Shown in pieces: positions 48,143-58,932 of a stretch of DNA of 64,000 nucleotides; within the stretch, counting starts at the first letter, position 1; each line of letters begins with the position of its first letter. The translations under genes were made by a program, and so were the position numbers. This DNA comes from Pseudopithomyces maydicus (taxonomy: Eukaryota; Ascomycota; Dothideomycetes; Pleosporales; Didymosphaeriaceae): assembly GCA_026873275.1 (NCBI GenBank), contig JANTUC010000006.1, forward strand, positions 1,116,001 through 1,180,000, in the 5' to 3' direction. The notes beneath the pieces were generated by a model, which was not told where the DNA came from, ran no database searches, and saw nothing but the letters and a program-made list of their open reading frames with translations.

Positions 48143-48978
48143 TTGGGATGAGTATCTTAGAAGCAGCTGTTGGAATCACAAGGTTGGTATATATTCACGT
48201 ATAGCTTTCTAAGGTATGTTGAAAGAGAGACAAAAATCAGGCATTATGAAACCGATGGACTATAGTGGACTAATTATGAGATAATTCGGATGTTCACCTA
48301 AAATTGGCCGTACCCGTGGTAGAAATGATCGTCCTGAAGATAGTGTAAGGCTGCCCCACAGATTGGTGGTCACTATGCGAAGAACGAGAACTTGAGAAAT
48401 TTTCAATCTTGTGACCACATACTGTAGATGCCCTTTAGAATTCCGATTAATTAAAGATTGATCCATCAAAACATCTCGAATGTGAACAAGGTGTATAGTC
48501 TATTATTTCTGCTTGTACTTTGAATCAACATGTTTATGCTCTTGGGATGGATCTGCCTGACACAAATAAGCCGAGACATGCTTACCACCAACTATTCCTT
48601 AACGTAAGCCCCATGCGCTTTAGTATCACGATGTACATTGCCGCTTGGGTTATCTGTATGCACGCTATTTCCGTTGTCCCGTCTCGATAAGCACTTGGTC
48701 GCAGCAGTGCTGTGGTGAATGCGCTAGTATAATAAGCGGAGCAATCTCCGCCCATTTAGGTGAGATAGTCTACTCCTATCGTATTGGGATTGGGACCAGA
48801 ATATGATTTAATAAGAGTATCAAACGAATGACACTTCAATGCCTTGAACGTACACCATAAAGTGCGCATGCGTCTCATCATATGCCATTAACACGCACTT
48901 TGTGGCCGGCAAATAAAGCGACGCCCAAACAATAGAAATAGTAGAATGGCACGCCAACAACGATGATTCATACTGGAA
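48143..48978. other. AT-rich intergenic region
   Basis: Upstream of the minus-strand membrane protein gene and 3' of the sugar transporter. Nothing coding or repeated was recognised. Confidence 0.5.
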
Positions 48979-50697
48979 CTATTCCTTCGCAACACTTGTT
49001 TCGGTCTGCACCTTCTCATGCATCAGCACTTCAACACGATGCTCCTTCTCGATACTTTTCCTTGCTTCCGCATCCAATGTCGTCAGAACACCTTTGCACT
49101 TGTATGTTTTGAACTTTCTCGCCGGTAGATGTGCTTCAAACATTTCATCGATCTCTTCAAGCGTTCGATTCTTGACCTCGGGCAGGAAGAAGAATACCCA
49201 AGCAGCCGCGATGACGCAGGAAGGAAACCAGATATATCCGTATCTCGGGCCCCAGTTGAGTGACGCTGGGTTGATAAAATACGGCGCCGTGAAGGTCGTA
49301 AGCCAGGCTCCTGCGAAACCGACCGCCGCGGCAATACCGAAGGTGTGAGATCGGAGTCGTTGAGTAGGGATCTCGCCACCTGCTAGCCAAGCGTACGTAG
49401 CAACCAGACCATTGTAACTGAACATATAAAGACTGGAAAGCGCAATGATGATTTTACCTGTGGTTGTCGTGCCTGGCTTCTTATCGTAAACGACTGCGAC
49501 AATAAGTTGGAGAATTCCGCACAGCAATAATCCTGTCATAAGAAGGACGCGCCGGTTACCAAATTTCACAATAATCAGAGAATTGGCAAGGATGGCTAAA
49601 ATGCCGATCGTACTCAGAACGTTGGACATGGCGAAAGGATTAGAAACCTTTGCCATTGTAAGAAAATATGCTTTATATGCTGCACATCGATCAGTTACAG
49701 CTTCGTTGAGTACTTCCATCGACTTACCGATGATGAACATTGCGCCCGATGCAGCCTGTAGCGAGACGGCCGCTACGGCAAGAACGGTTCTTCTACGATC
49801 GACCGGATTCTTTACCATGTCGATCCAGCCAACGCCTGAGCTCATCTCCTTCTCCTTGTCAATCGCCGCTCTGATCTCGGCAGCTTCTGCTCCTGTATCT
49901 GATCCATCAGGTCTGAGCCATTCAAGAGACTTTTGTCCTTCTTCATATCTTCCCTGCAAAATCAACCAGCGAGGTGATTCGGGTATGAAGAGCAGCCCCA
50001 CCGAAAGAAAAAAGGGTACAACATAGATCAATCCGAGCGGGATGAGGTAGGAGGATTTGTCTGGACGTTTTGCCGTAGCCCAGTCGACAATAGTACCGAT
50101 CAACGTACCCTAGATCTCGTTAATAGTATGTCTCATCCACAGATTACGGCACATACAAAAGAGGTGAAGAATTGGAACCCGGTCAGAAATAGCCCCCGAA
50201 ACTTCGCGGTGCTACTCTCCTGGATATAAAGCTGCGAGAACGTCATGAAATATCCGTTGGCCAGTCCAATGACCAGACGGCCAACGTATAGCGCTCCGAT
50301 GTGCGTAGTGGTCATCATGATGATGTTGGCAACGCAGCAGGTGAGACAAGCCGCCCAGAGACAAGCTTTCCGGCCAAACTTGTTGGCAACCAGACCAGCA
50401 GTACCAGAACTTAAAAATGCGCCGAGGGTCATGAGCGAAGAAATCAATTGTTGCCTTTCAGTAGCTATGTTCCAGCCGGTAGGCGAAGCGGGTGTCCGAT
50501 AGCCGTAGATCTAAACAGTGTCAGCATACATCATCAAATGAAACGAATATAGATACCTGTAAGAATCCCACCATAGCCTGTAACCCACCAATCATCCCGA
50601 AGTCAATTCCGTATTGAAAGGGACTCAGAATCATGACCCCACAAGCGAGGAATAGCCGCCAATGGGTTGACCATTTTTCGTTCTTTACATCTGTCAT
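48979..50697 (-). CDS. Sugar porter family MFS transporter
   Basis: Exons 50697-50557, 50510-50157 and 50109-48979, with 46- and 47-nt introns, give 541 residues. It carries the sugar-porter signatures: FQYGIDFGMIGGLQAM in helix 1, NKFGRKACLW (motif A), GRLVIGLANGYFMTFSQLYI with the Q-x-Y-x-x-E pattern, PESPRWLI after helix 6, and PEVKNRTLEEIDEMF after helix 12. Such permeases import hexoses, disaccharides or related polyols by proton symport at the plasma membrane. Its N-terminal signature resembles the alpha-glucoside (maltose-type) group, but the substrate is uncertain. All joints are in phase and no frameshift is seen. The short hydrophilic N-terminus MTDVKNEKWSTHW supports the start. Confidence 0.9.
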
Positions 50698-52305
50698 CTT
50701 ATGAGAGAGTAAGCGCAGTTGTAGTAGCGGAAAATAAATCGAGGGACCTGTCCTTTAAAGGCGTCGATCTGCCAGGATCATCTGCGCCCAGGCCAAAAGA
50801 TAGGAAGTCCATTTAGCCATCTGCCGATGCTATGCCAAGTCGCCAGTGCGTCCAACAGAAACACATCCTGCGGGGACCCCACAAACAGAGTGTGCCCAGG
50901 TGCTAGAGTGCTGTCACGGCGGAGACGACTTGGCACTTTATCTAAGTTGGATGTGGGGAGGACCAGAATGGCGGGATACGAGAATCGAGGGCTTGGAAGG
51001 CACCAGTGAAGCATGGCTATCAGACCAGAGACTTGTCGTAAATTAAATGCAAAGTGAATCCTTAATCTTAATAGGCGACTTCAGCAAGCGTCAGTAAAAC
51101 ATGACCCATTCATCCTAGAGTGTTCAGAACATTCACCACGCCACGAGCATGTCTGCAGGTCTTGCGCGTGGCTTGTAGATGGGGATAGTCGAAACCACAT
51201 CGACACCAAAGCCTTTACGAAATGGCGTTCCGGCAGTTCGAATGTCGCTGATGACCCGTGAATGGGTCATCAGGAGCGCTTGGGGTCGCGCCCATGAATC
51301 ATCAGCGCGGCACTGTGACGCTTTCGGCTTAGCCCAATGTTGAAGGACGCTTGCCGTCGTGAGGAGACTCAGAATCCAACGTCAAGACATCAGCAACGCC
51401 GGTCGAGTGATCGAAAAGTCATCCAATACGGTTGCAGAGTAAAAGCTCTGTTGATGGGAGCTCGATTTGAATTTGCAATGAGTCATTCATCAATCTTGTG
51501 AGGCGGCACAGGTACGGAAGGAGCTGTTGAGTAGGCGGGCCAGCTGGCGTGCAGACAGCAATTACAGGATACGATGGGCATGCACCTCTTTACAATGAGT
51601 TTAAATCGAAGGAATGTATCTGGTTTCATTGAAGCAAAAAATCGTGGGCAAGAGCGACAACACACTGGTGCACAGAGCGATTTCCGCCTAGACCACGTCA
51701 AGGAAAGAGCAACCGTGACGCGACGCAGGTTGTACAAAATCCTGGTGAGAGATGGCAACAGACACACCCAGCACCTTGAAGCTTCAGATCAATCGAACAC
51801 TTCTACAGCCTTGACATCACCTGGAAAGGGGAAATTTCCTGTGCCAGCGGGCGCAGTGCGGGCCAAAGTTTTGCAATTCCCAATCAGTGGTACCACCTCA
51901 CCATGTCCGGGTAAGCTTGTTTCCAGCACCGCACGCCCTTGATACTATTGTGCCGCCGGTTCCAGGCTATCACTATCAGCGGCTGGTGCCTGTTGTGCTG
52001 CTATTGTCGCTCTCACATTCACCAGCCTCTCGACCACCCTCCTGCCAATCAGGGTCAGCCTATATTGATCCTATTGTACTCAATATTTTATTGATCAATA
52101 CTCCACTGCCAACTTAAAAAGGCCCTCTCAGCGTCTTGCAACGTTTCCCCAAACAACACGCTCTTCCCCTCTGCATCATCTGCAAACTTGCCCGTACAAA
52201 CACTTTTATCACCTCGGTGGCCGCGCATCCCAGCTCTTGCAACTTTTGCGCATCGCTACACCGTCACCCCGTCAGCTAACTTTACTTATCAGCATCGCCC
52301 TCACG
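50698..52305. other. Intergenic region with a perfect hairpin
   Basis: 1.6 kb between divergent genes (sugar transporter leftward, sulfotransferase-like gene rightward). It holds an inverted repeat at 51248-51273. Short frames (50778-51046, 51483-51942) have no family features. Confidence 0.5.
51248..51273. repeat. Inverted repeat, 10-bp stem and 6-base loop
   Basis: CTGATGACCC and GGGTCATCAG are exact reverse complements separated by GTGAAT. It is a perfect short hairpin in non-coding DNA between divergent genes. It could be a regulatory dyad; no known motif is claimed. Confidence 0.65.
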
Positions 52306-53558
52306 ATGCAATCTCCCACAGCCGCTACTTCCTTTTTCAAGGTTGGGCCCACGCTCGACAAACCCAATCGCCACATCGACAAGGTCAACCAGACGAAGAC
52401 CATGTACAAAAAGGTTATTGTCCTTGCCGAGCAAGACGTCAATCTGACTGGTGGGTTATCCCTTCTATGCTTTATAATATGTAATGAGTTTTCTGACAGT
52501 CATTAGAGTTTTCTGGCCTGCTCCAGCAGCTGGGCTTCAATGTGTATGACGATGCAGAGGCTCTTCGGCGTGATCACCATCAATACTGGCTGGAAGCCGC
52601 ACAAGCCAGGGAGTCTGGTAAGCCGTATGACTACGGTGACTGGAACAAGCTGCTCGGAGAGTACGATGCCATTGTTGCGCATGTCGCCAGACCTTTCGCT
52701 AAGGAGCTGACTGACCACCGAAACGTATCCAGCTACTACGCTTCAGTTATGGCAGTCACTAAAGCTACTACTACCACCTTGTCCGACTCAAGTCTTGCGA
52801 TTTCATTCGTCACCGGTCGGGAGCAGAAATTCATCGAGATCTCGTCTTGTGATGCGAAAGTCATATGCGAGTTCCTTGGTATTGCTGCTCCATCAAATCC
52901 CATCAAGGTTGCCAAGTCAGCTGAGCCTTCCCGACTGCCCTATCTCTCCGACTATATCGACATTCAGTACATTTGCTCACTCAACAAGATGCTTATTGCC
53001 TTTGCTCTTACGTTGGCTGCCTTGTCTATGGGATACTTCTTCACTCCGCTGGCGTGCTTGGCTATTCCTATCATCACCGCCGGCCACTTTGGCCTCGAAA
53101 TGGCCGCCGCTTCTTTCGTCAAATCCAACAAGGCTTTTCCCTACGCAAACGCCCCGCACATCAAGAATGGGTACAAGATGGCTGCACGTCCAGCTGCTCC
53201 CACAGCACATGCCACCAAGATTGCCACCACCACCACCAATCCTGTGACACCCTGCCGCAAGAATTCATCATCACCACATTCGAATCGTTTCACACCGCGC
53301 GGTTCCAATGGTCGCAAGTACAGCAAGTCCAGCAAGTCCTTCGCGCCCACGCCGCGACCGAAGAGCCAACGCACGCCTATCGCCGCCCCTGGTTGGGGTA
53401 ATGTAATCGAGGCGATTAAGGCCTCAGATGAGAAGGCCAAGGTGGAGCAAGAGGCAAAGAAGATAGAAATGGAGGGCAAGTTGCCAGGAGTATGGAAGGA
53501 GAGGTATGGAGTAAGGTATTCCAAGGCCGTGGCCGCGGACAAAGGCGGCCAAGAGTAG
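52306..53558 (+). CDS. Sulfotransfer_4-like protein with membrane segments
   Basis: Exons 52306-52450 and 52507-53558 (56-nt intron) give 398 residues. The middle part (about residues 40-170) has the landmarks of fungal P-loop sulfotransferases of the Sulfotransfer_4 type. These are a helix LLQQLGFNVYDDAEALRRDH, then HQYWLEAAQARESGKPYDYG, then DWNKLLGEYDAIVAHVARPF, and later KVICEFLGIAAPSNP near the end of the domain. The P-loop that normally precedes these (G-x-x-R-x-G-T) is not visible; the N-terminus reads FFKVGPTLDKPNRHIDKVNQ instead. Two hydrophobic helices follow, LIAFALTLAALSMGYFF and LACLAIPIITAGHFGLEMAA, then a basic Ser/Pro/Thr-rich tail. A catalytic role is therefore doubtful. The intron joint gives LTEFSGLLQQ. 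Confidence 0.55.
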
Positions 53559-53562
53559 TAGT

Positions 53563-53607
53563 CCTGGAGATGACAGTTTTGGAGGTAGCAGTTCTGGAGG
53601 TAGAAGA
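53563..53607 (+). repeat. Three imperfect 15-base tandem units
   Basis: Units of the form (C/T)(C/T)TGGAG(A/G)T(A/G)(A/G)(C/A)AG(T/A) follow one another at 15-base spacing immediately after the stop codon of the preceding gene. The unit length is a multiple of three, as if the repeat once extended the coding sequence. Confidence 0.55.
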
Positions 53608-53941
53608 ACAAGACTTCTGCCAAGGGCGTTTCCTTTGATTTCCCTCGTATTCCAGAAGGCAGTCTCGTTTCACTGATGAATCATAACTGCGGAGTTCATG
53701 GTATGAAAGATATTTCGAGTAGTTATAACAGTATTATGATGATGCTATTCAGAAACTTGTGTTGCTGTTGTGCATGGCTTTGATATCTGGTGTTGCTCTC
53801 AAAACCCCACATGGGCAGACGGGGTATTGGACGGAAAAACCTTGATATTTTGCCTTGGTGTGTATGAAGGTACCCACCTGCACCTGCAGCTACTCCCCTA
53901 CCAGGTACCTAGGTAGGTAGGTAACCTTGGAAACCCTTATA

Positions 53942-53949
53942 TCACGTGA
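53942..53949. promoter_or_regulatory. TCACGTGA palindrome upstream of MTQ1
   Basis: Perfect E-box octamer 241 bases before the MTQ1 start codon, identical to the site before YPT1. Promoter role inferred from position and motif. Confidence 0.35.
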
Positions 53950-54190
53950 TGCGATCATGTCCGCGGGCACGGTCCACGGGTCCAATAGCTACCCATGCCA
54001 TGGCAGCAAGGTCTCCACCCCACTGAACTACACAAGAGATGGCAGCAATGCGAAGATATACGATTTAAAGATAAACTGAATACCAACTGGCTTCAAAAAG
54101 CCTGAGAATTCACAACGGCCACCCGGGATCGACAGCACGCTCAAAGCACCACGCGATCGCGCCGACGCACGTTATGTATTCGCAGTTGAC

Positions 54191-55444
54191 ATGCCGCGCA
54201 TTCCGACATCACTCCTTCGCAAAGCCTTCGCGATAAACCCACTTCTTGCAAGCCTTCTGCCGCCTTGCCGTGACCTACGCGCTGCACAGAATGAGCTGCG
54301 ATGGCTCCGCGAACATGTCGACAAGGTCGTAAGAGCCCGCAGCACGAGAGGCGATCGCGTGTCGAAAAGCGCGTTTTTACGCGACCTGGTGCGCCAAAGG
54401 GCCAGCGGAAAGCCACTGCAATACCTGCTAGGCACTGAATACTTTGGCGACCTCGAGATCCACTGCCGGCCAGGCGTGCTGATACCCAGGTGCGTGCTTG
54501 CGCAATGGACAGGCTTAGATAGGCTTGGACAGGCTCTGGGGATTGAGCAACACTGATTCGCCTACAGGCAAGACACAGCGGCATCTGTTCAGCACCTTGC
54601 ACGCCTGCTTGGAAACGTGCAAAGTCTCCCGAGCGAGCTACGTATGCTGGATCTGTGCACAGGCACCGGCTGCATCCCACTCCTCTTTCACCACGAACTC
54701 TATGCCATTCGCAATGACATTGATCTACGCGCCGTCGGTATCGATATCTCGGAAAAGGCGCTGCACCTAGCTGCCCATAACCTCAACCAAGTCCGCAAGG
54801 AGAAGAGCTGGGTGGCAAAGGGTTCAATAGGCTACATGAAGGGAGACGTTCTCGCCAACCCTTTCAGAGAAGTGCGTTCAGATCGAATTCATGTGTCAAC
54901 CGTCCTCCGCTATGCTGGCCTTCCACATTTATGGGACATTGTCATCTCAAATCCTCCTTACATCTCACCGAAAGCATACTGGAAGACTACTACGCGCTCT
55001 GTCCGCATCTTCGAACCAAAGCTTGCGCTTGTCCCTCCTTCACAATCTTTCAATGGCAGTATGGAACAAGGTGACACTTTCTATATGCCAATTTTGAGGC
55101 TAGCCAGCGATGTCGAGGCAAAGATCGTGCTGCTGGAAGTTGCAGATTTGGACCAAGCAATCCGCATTGCTCATGCTGCACGCGAGATGAACGCATTTGA
55201 TGGCATCGAGATATGGAGAGATCAGCCGGACGAACTCCAAATCGAGTCTCCTTTGGTCGAAGGGTTTTCCGTGCTCGGCCAGGGCAACGCACGCTCCGTT
55301 GTATGTTGGCGCGGGGCAGGAGCCACTTGGCTTGCAAAGAATAGCCAGCCGAGAGCAGCCGACTCGAGCGGTCTTCGACGTGCTCCTCTAGTCGCAGACA
55401 ACATAATCCGGCTCAAATGGAAACACGTAAGAATCATGACATAG
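54191..55444 (+). CDS. MTQ1: HemK-type glutamine methyltransferase, mitochondrial (Mtq1)
   Basis: Exons 54191-54489 and 54568-55444 (78-nt intron) give 391 residues. The protein has the PrmC/HemK layout. A helical N-terminal domain with LRWLREHVDKVVRAR leads to the conserved linker GKPLQYLLGTEYFGDLEIHC and GVLIPRQDT. The SAM-binding motif is MLDLCTGTGCIPLLF, and NPPYISP is the active-site loop that holds the target glutamine. Family knowledge: Mtq1 methylates the GGQ glutamine of mitochondrial release factor 1. Mtq2 (cytosolic) is shorter and lacks the helical N-terminal domain, so Mtq1 fits better. The N-terminus MPRIPTSLLRKAFAINPLLA is basic and amphipathic, suiting a mitochondrial signal. 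The segment between motif X and NPPY contains an extra loop, about 54840-54930. Confidence 0.9.
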
Positions 55445-55489
55445 TCCCACGCCAAAGCAGTCACTCCCCATCGCTTTTTTCGTTACGAT

Positions 55490-56208
55490 GAAACTTTCTT
55501 GAAGAAACCTCTCCAGATCGAAAGGGAAGTCATTATCAAGAGCTATTTACAAGAGCGGAAGATCATTATTCTGTCACACATGAATACAGTCTCCGTCGCC
55601 GAAAAGAAACCGAGGTCTACTACCAAAGAGGTGCTATAAACAATTTGAAACATCAGGAAAGGGCCCGTTTTAAAGAGCTAGCTGCAAGAGCGACAGCGTG
55701 CTTAGGGCAGGCACCTACTTCAATGATGCCGCTAAGGATACCCCTAGAATACAAGAGCAAGCTCCTCTCTCGTCGGAACTTAACGAAACACTTCGGCGAT
55801 ACAGCCTTTTACTTGTATAACTAAGGGTGGACAGTTGAACGCCTAACGACGCTCTTTCTGCGTGACGATGAAGAGATCATACAGAGTGCAATACAAGACC
55901 GCATTTGAGCAAGGTCACTACGACTCGAGAAGGGGTCAGATCTTGAATTGAAATCACGGTCTGAGGAGGAAACCCGTTTCCTGCAGATTGACCGTCTTGT
56001 TCTGCACCATTTTTTGGATAGGCATGCTTTTAGAGCGATCAGTAAACTAGTAGGCATCACCGTGTATAAGGTTTCTACATCTATAGCACGCTTGCGCGAG
56101 TATGGAGATCTACCCGATCGTGAGACTGGACGGTGGAGGTCTATCTCTTTCTTCATCTTATCCCTTGACAGTGCTTTCGGGATGGGTGAAATCATGAAAG
56201 TTGCTTGA
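55490..56208 (+). pseudogene. Possible decayed coding sequence of unknown type
   Basis: A frame of about 110 codons without an early ATG (from about 55490 to a stop near 55822) reads as charged, protein-like sequence, for example YSLRRRKETEVYYQRGAINN and RARFKELAARATACLGQAP. A second piece, with one internal stop near 55907, reads LRDDEEIIQSAIQDRI and then SRSEEETRFLQIDRLVLHHF, LDRHAFRAISKLVG and so on to 56208. The composition suggests real protein, but I recognise no family, and intron models were not found that join both parts. It may be a relic, an unannotated gene with missed exons, or chance. Confidence 0.25.
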
Positions 56209-56550
56209 GCTCGCATCGTTCACCGTCACGATTATTAAATCTGGATTGTGTAACTTCAAGTAATCTACCAGTGAAAAGCAGTTTCAGTCCAAGTATATTC
56301 ATGACCGAGGCTAACATGAAGCATGTTGGTACAAGCATGAATGGACATGGTATAGTCTATATAGAGCCACGTACAACTGCGCCTCATCCGCCCTCGACTA
56401 GTTGCTCGTGGTGTCGCATCCCGCCCCTCGCGCCGGACACGTGCGGCCATTGGCTGTACTGTGTCTTGGGTTCGGGAATTTCTGCGCCCCCACAAACACA
56501 CGGAGATGCGCTTGAACTTACGGAGCATGAAAACCCCACCCCAAACACAG

Positions 56551-56592
56551 TATACGAGCTTTAGGCTATACGAGCTTTAGGACATACGAACT
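56551..56592. repeat. 16-base direct repeat, about 2.6 copies
   Basis: TATACGAGCTTTAGG(C/A) occurs twice head to tail, and a third, partial copy with changes follows. It lies about 430 bases upstream of the GH5 start codon. Confidence 0.7.
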
Positions 56593-57019
56593 TCATTTGA
56601 CGGTCACCACACGTCTTCAGCTGTTCTTTTTTTCTTCTACTCCCTAGTCAGCGCGCACATATCAACAAATACATTAGCTTGTGGTGTGTCGCTCAATAAG
56701 CCCCCGTCATTGACTACTGCATGCATTTGAGTCCGCAGATTGAAGGGATGCCATAAATCGCCACAACACGGTGCGTACTTACGGCCGCAATACTGTTCGC
56801 AAGGTACTACCATTGCCAAGTCCGTGAGGGCACTGTCTCCTTAAAGGGTAGGTAGTACTCCGGGTTAAGTCCTCCGGGGTACTTACCCATGTCCGAATAC
56901 GAAAATAAACCCAGCCAAGTAAGCTAACTTCCGTGCTCATTCTTATACACAGTACTGCTCGCAGTGTATTGACCGCGACGTCTCGAAACTCCCTTTTCTT
57001 TCCGAGGCATTCACCAACA

Positions 57020-58356
57020 ATGCTTCCAACTACTCTCTGGAGCACGCTCCTCGTGGTTGCAACTGCAGCCTCCACTGCGGCAGCCCAATTTGAACCCCTC
57101 CATACATCTTCAAGATGGATATTAGACTCGGGTAACAAACGCTTTAAGCTCCGCTGTCTCAATTGGGCCGGCCACATGGAGGCCCACATCCCAGAAGGTC
57201 TACAACACCAACCTGTCGACTTCCTCGCCTCGTGGATCGCGAAGCAAGGCTTCAATTGCGTCCGGTTGACCTTCAGCATTGACATGGCCCTTGATCAAGC
57301 CCTGAAAGTATCCACATCTTTCTCCACCCTCGCCTCCCGCACCGGTGCCCCTGCCGACCAAGTCACCGATCTCTGGTCCCGCGTTCAATCCAAAAACCCC
57401 TGGATCACCGAACTCAGCGTGGGTGAAACCTTCGGCCACGTTGTCGATGCCCTGGGCGCCGCTGGTCTGCGCGTCATCCTTGACAACCACGTGAGCAAAG
57501 CCAGCTGGTGCTGCAACCTTGACGACGGCAACGGATGGTGGGACGAAGCTCCCGGCTATGTCGACTCCAACTCGCGCTTTTTCAACACATCAAACTGGAC
57601 AAAAGGCCTTCACGCAATGGGCCAGTTCGCCGTCAATCACCCCGTTGTCGCAGGCATAGGTCTACGCAACGAGATCCGCGAGGTTCCCGTTCTCCAATCC
57701 CGCTCCGCGTGGTATGATTTCATTACAAGAGGCGCCCACGCCGTCCACGATGCTAACCCCAATCTCCTCATCGTCATGGGCGGTACGCTTTCGTCCACCG
57801 ACATTTCTTTCCTGCGTACGAGCCCGCTCGATCGCGCGCCGTTTGGTGACAAAGTGGTGTATGAGTGGCATCACTATACATTCACTCCGAACTGGATCGC
57901 ATCATTCAAGTCGTGCTCTATATGGAAATCCGTAACTGTGGGTGGGACCTCTGGTTTCTTACTACAACAGGGCAAGGACTACACGGGGCCGCTGTGGTTG
58001 TCTGAATTTGGATTTGGACAAGCGGGCGGGCCGCCGGAGAGGAAGGGGATTGGCTCACAGGAGGATTATGATTATGTCACTTGTCTTGTGGATTACGTCA
58101 AAGGCAATGATGGAGATTGGGCTATTTGGGCCATTCAAGGAAGCTACTACGTGAGAGATGGAGAGGTGGACAAAGATGTAAGTGTTGCCCTTCTCTTTCT
58201 CCATCTTGTGTCCGCGAATCCAGCTTTCAGTGTTAAAAGAGTACTAACATGTTACAGGAGGGCTGGGGTTTGATGACCAGGGACTTCAGCGATTGGAGGA
58301 ATCCGGGTGTGAAAGATGTGCTGGCGCCCATTTTCCAGGTTACGCAAGGACCGTAG
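57020..58356 (+). CDS. Secreted glycoside hydrolase family 5 (cellulase-type fold)
   Basis: Exons 57020-58177 and 58258-58356 (80-nt intron with a perfect TACTAAC branch site) give 418 residues. The start MLPTTLWSTLLVVATAASTA is a clear signal peptide, cleaved near AAAQF. The body follows fungal GH5 proteins: CLNWAGHMEAHIPEGLQ, NCVRLTFSIDMAL, LRVILDNHVSKASWCCNLDD, then the acid/base Glu in GIGLRNEIRE, the conserved His pair in YEWHHYTF, and the nucleophile Glu in LWLSEFGFGQ. The substrate could be beta-1,4- or beta-1,3-glucan or a related polymer; the family is broad. There are several N-glycosylation sequons. No carbohydrate-binding module or linker is present. The protein is presumably secreted to act on plant or fungal wall polysaccharides. 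Confidence 0.9.
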
Positions 58357-58932
58357 CGTATAAGCAGAACGACGTAACGATCGGAGGGGGTTGATCACTT
58401 GTATATATTTGCGAATCATGTGGCGGAATAACTAGTTTCGATTCTGATTGAGAAATTCTGTCCTTAACTATGGGCAATGTATTTATATTGCTGCTTGACA
58501 AACACAACGATAGGATACCTGGAGTGTGTCGACGACTTTGAATAGCCTACTCAAAATCTGATTCCTGCATGTGAAAAGCTTTCCCAAAAAAAGCCATGAG
58601 CATTCAAATGCTTGGTTCAATAAATGCTGCCACGCAATAGAACTCGGTAAACCGCTCAGAGCAACAAAATGTCTGTATAAGCCAAATTCCCTTGCTGTGT
58701 TCTATCCTTCAGCTATTCGCGATGCATATTGAAAAGAGAAAATCAATAAATAATTACCTCACTGCTAAATTTGTGGGAGTGAAAATCCTTAGGTTTACTC
58801 AGTGGAGCACCTTGTGATGTTCCAAACAATTTTGGTGATGAACGCAATCACCACATATCTGCACCATTCTTGATAGCTTTGAGTATTATGCGCTATTTAT
58901 GTCATAGATATCTAGCCCCATATTTTTCCGTC
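58357..58932. other. Convergent 3' region between GH5 and CENP-I
   Basis: Both neighbours end here. The sequence is AT-rich with no coding signal. Confidence 0.5.

Larger units (their letters stand above)
53559..54190. other. Intergenic region before MTQ1
   Basis: Begins with a 15-base imperfect triplication (53563-53607) directly after the stop codon, then has a GGTAGGTAGGTA-like tract near 53905-53925 and a TCACGTGA palindrome at 53942-53949. No gene is supported. Confidence 0.5.
55445..57019. other. Intergenic region with a possible decayed gene
   Basis: 1.6 kb between MTQ1 and the GH5 gene. The first half contains frames that look once coding (55490-56208, annotated separately). A 16-base tandem repeat lies at 56551-56592, and a reverse CCAAT box (ATTGG) near 56451 is upstream of GH5. 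Confidence 0.5.

Noticed and set aside
41000..48900. A transposon or secondary-metabolite cluster in the AT-rich stretch
   Set aside because: No transposase, reverse transcriptase, terminal repeats, PKS, NRPS or terpene synthase text could be found by eye.
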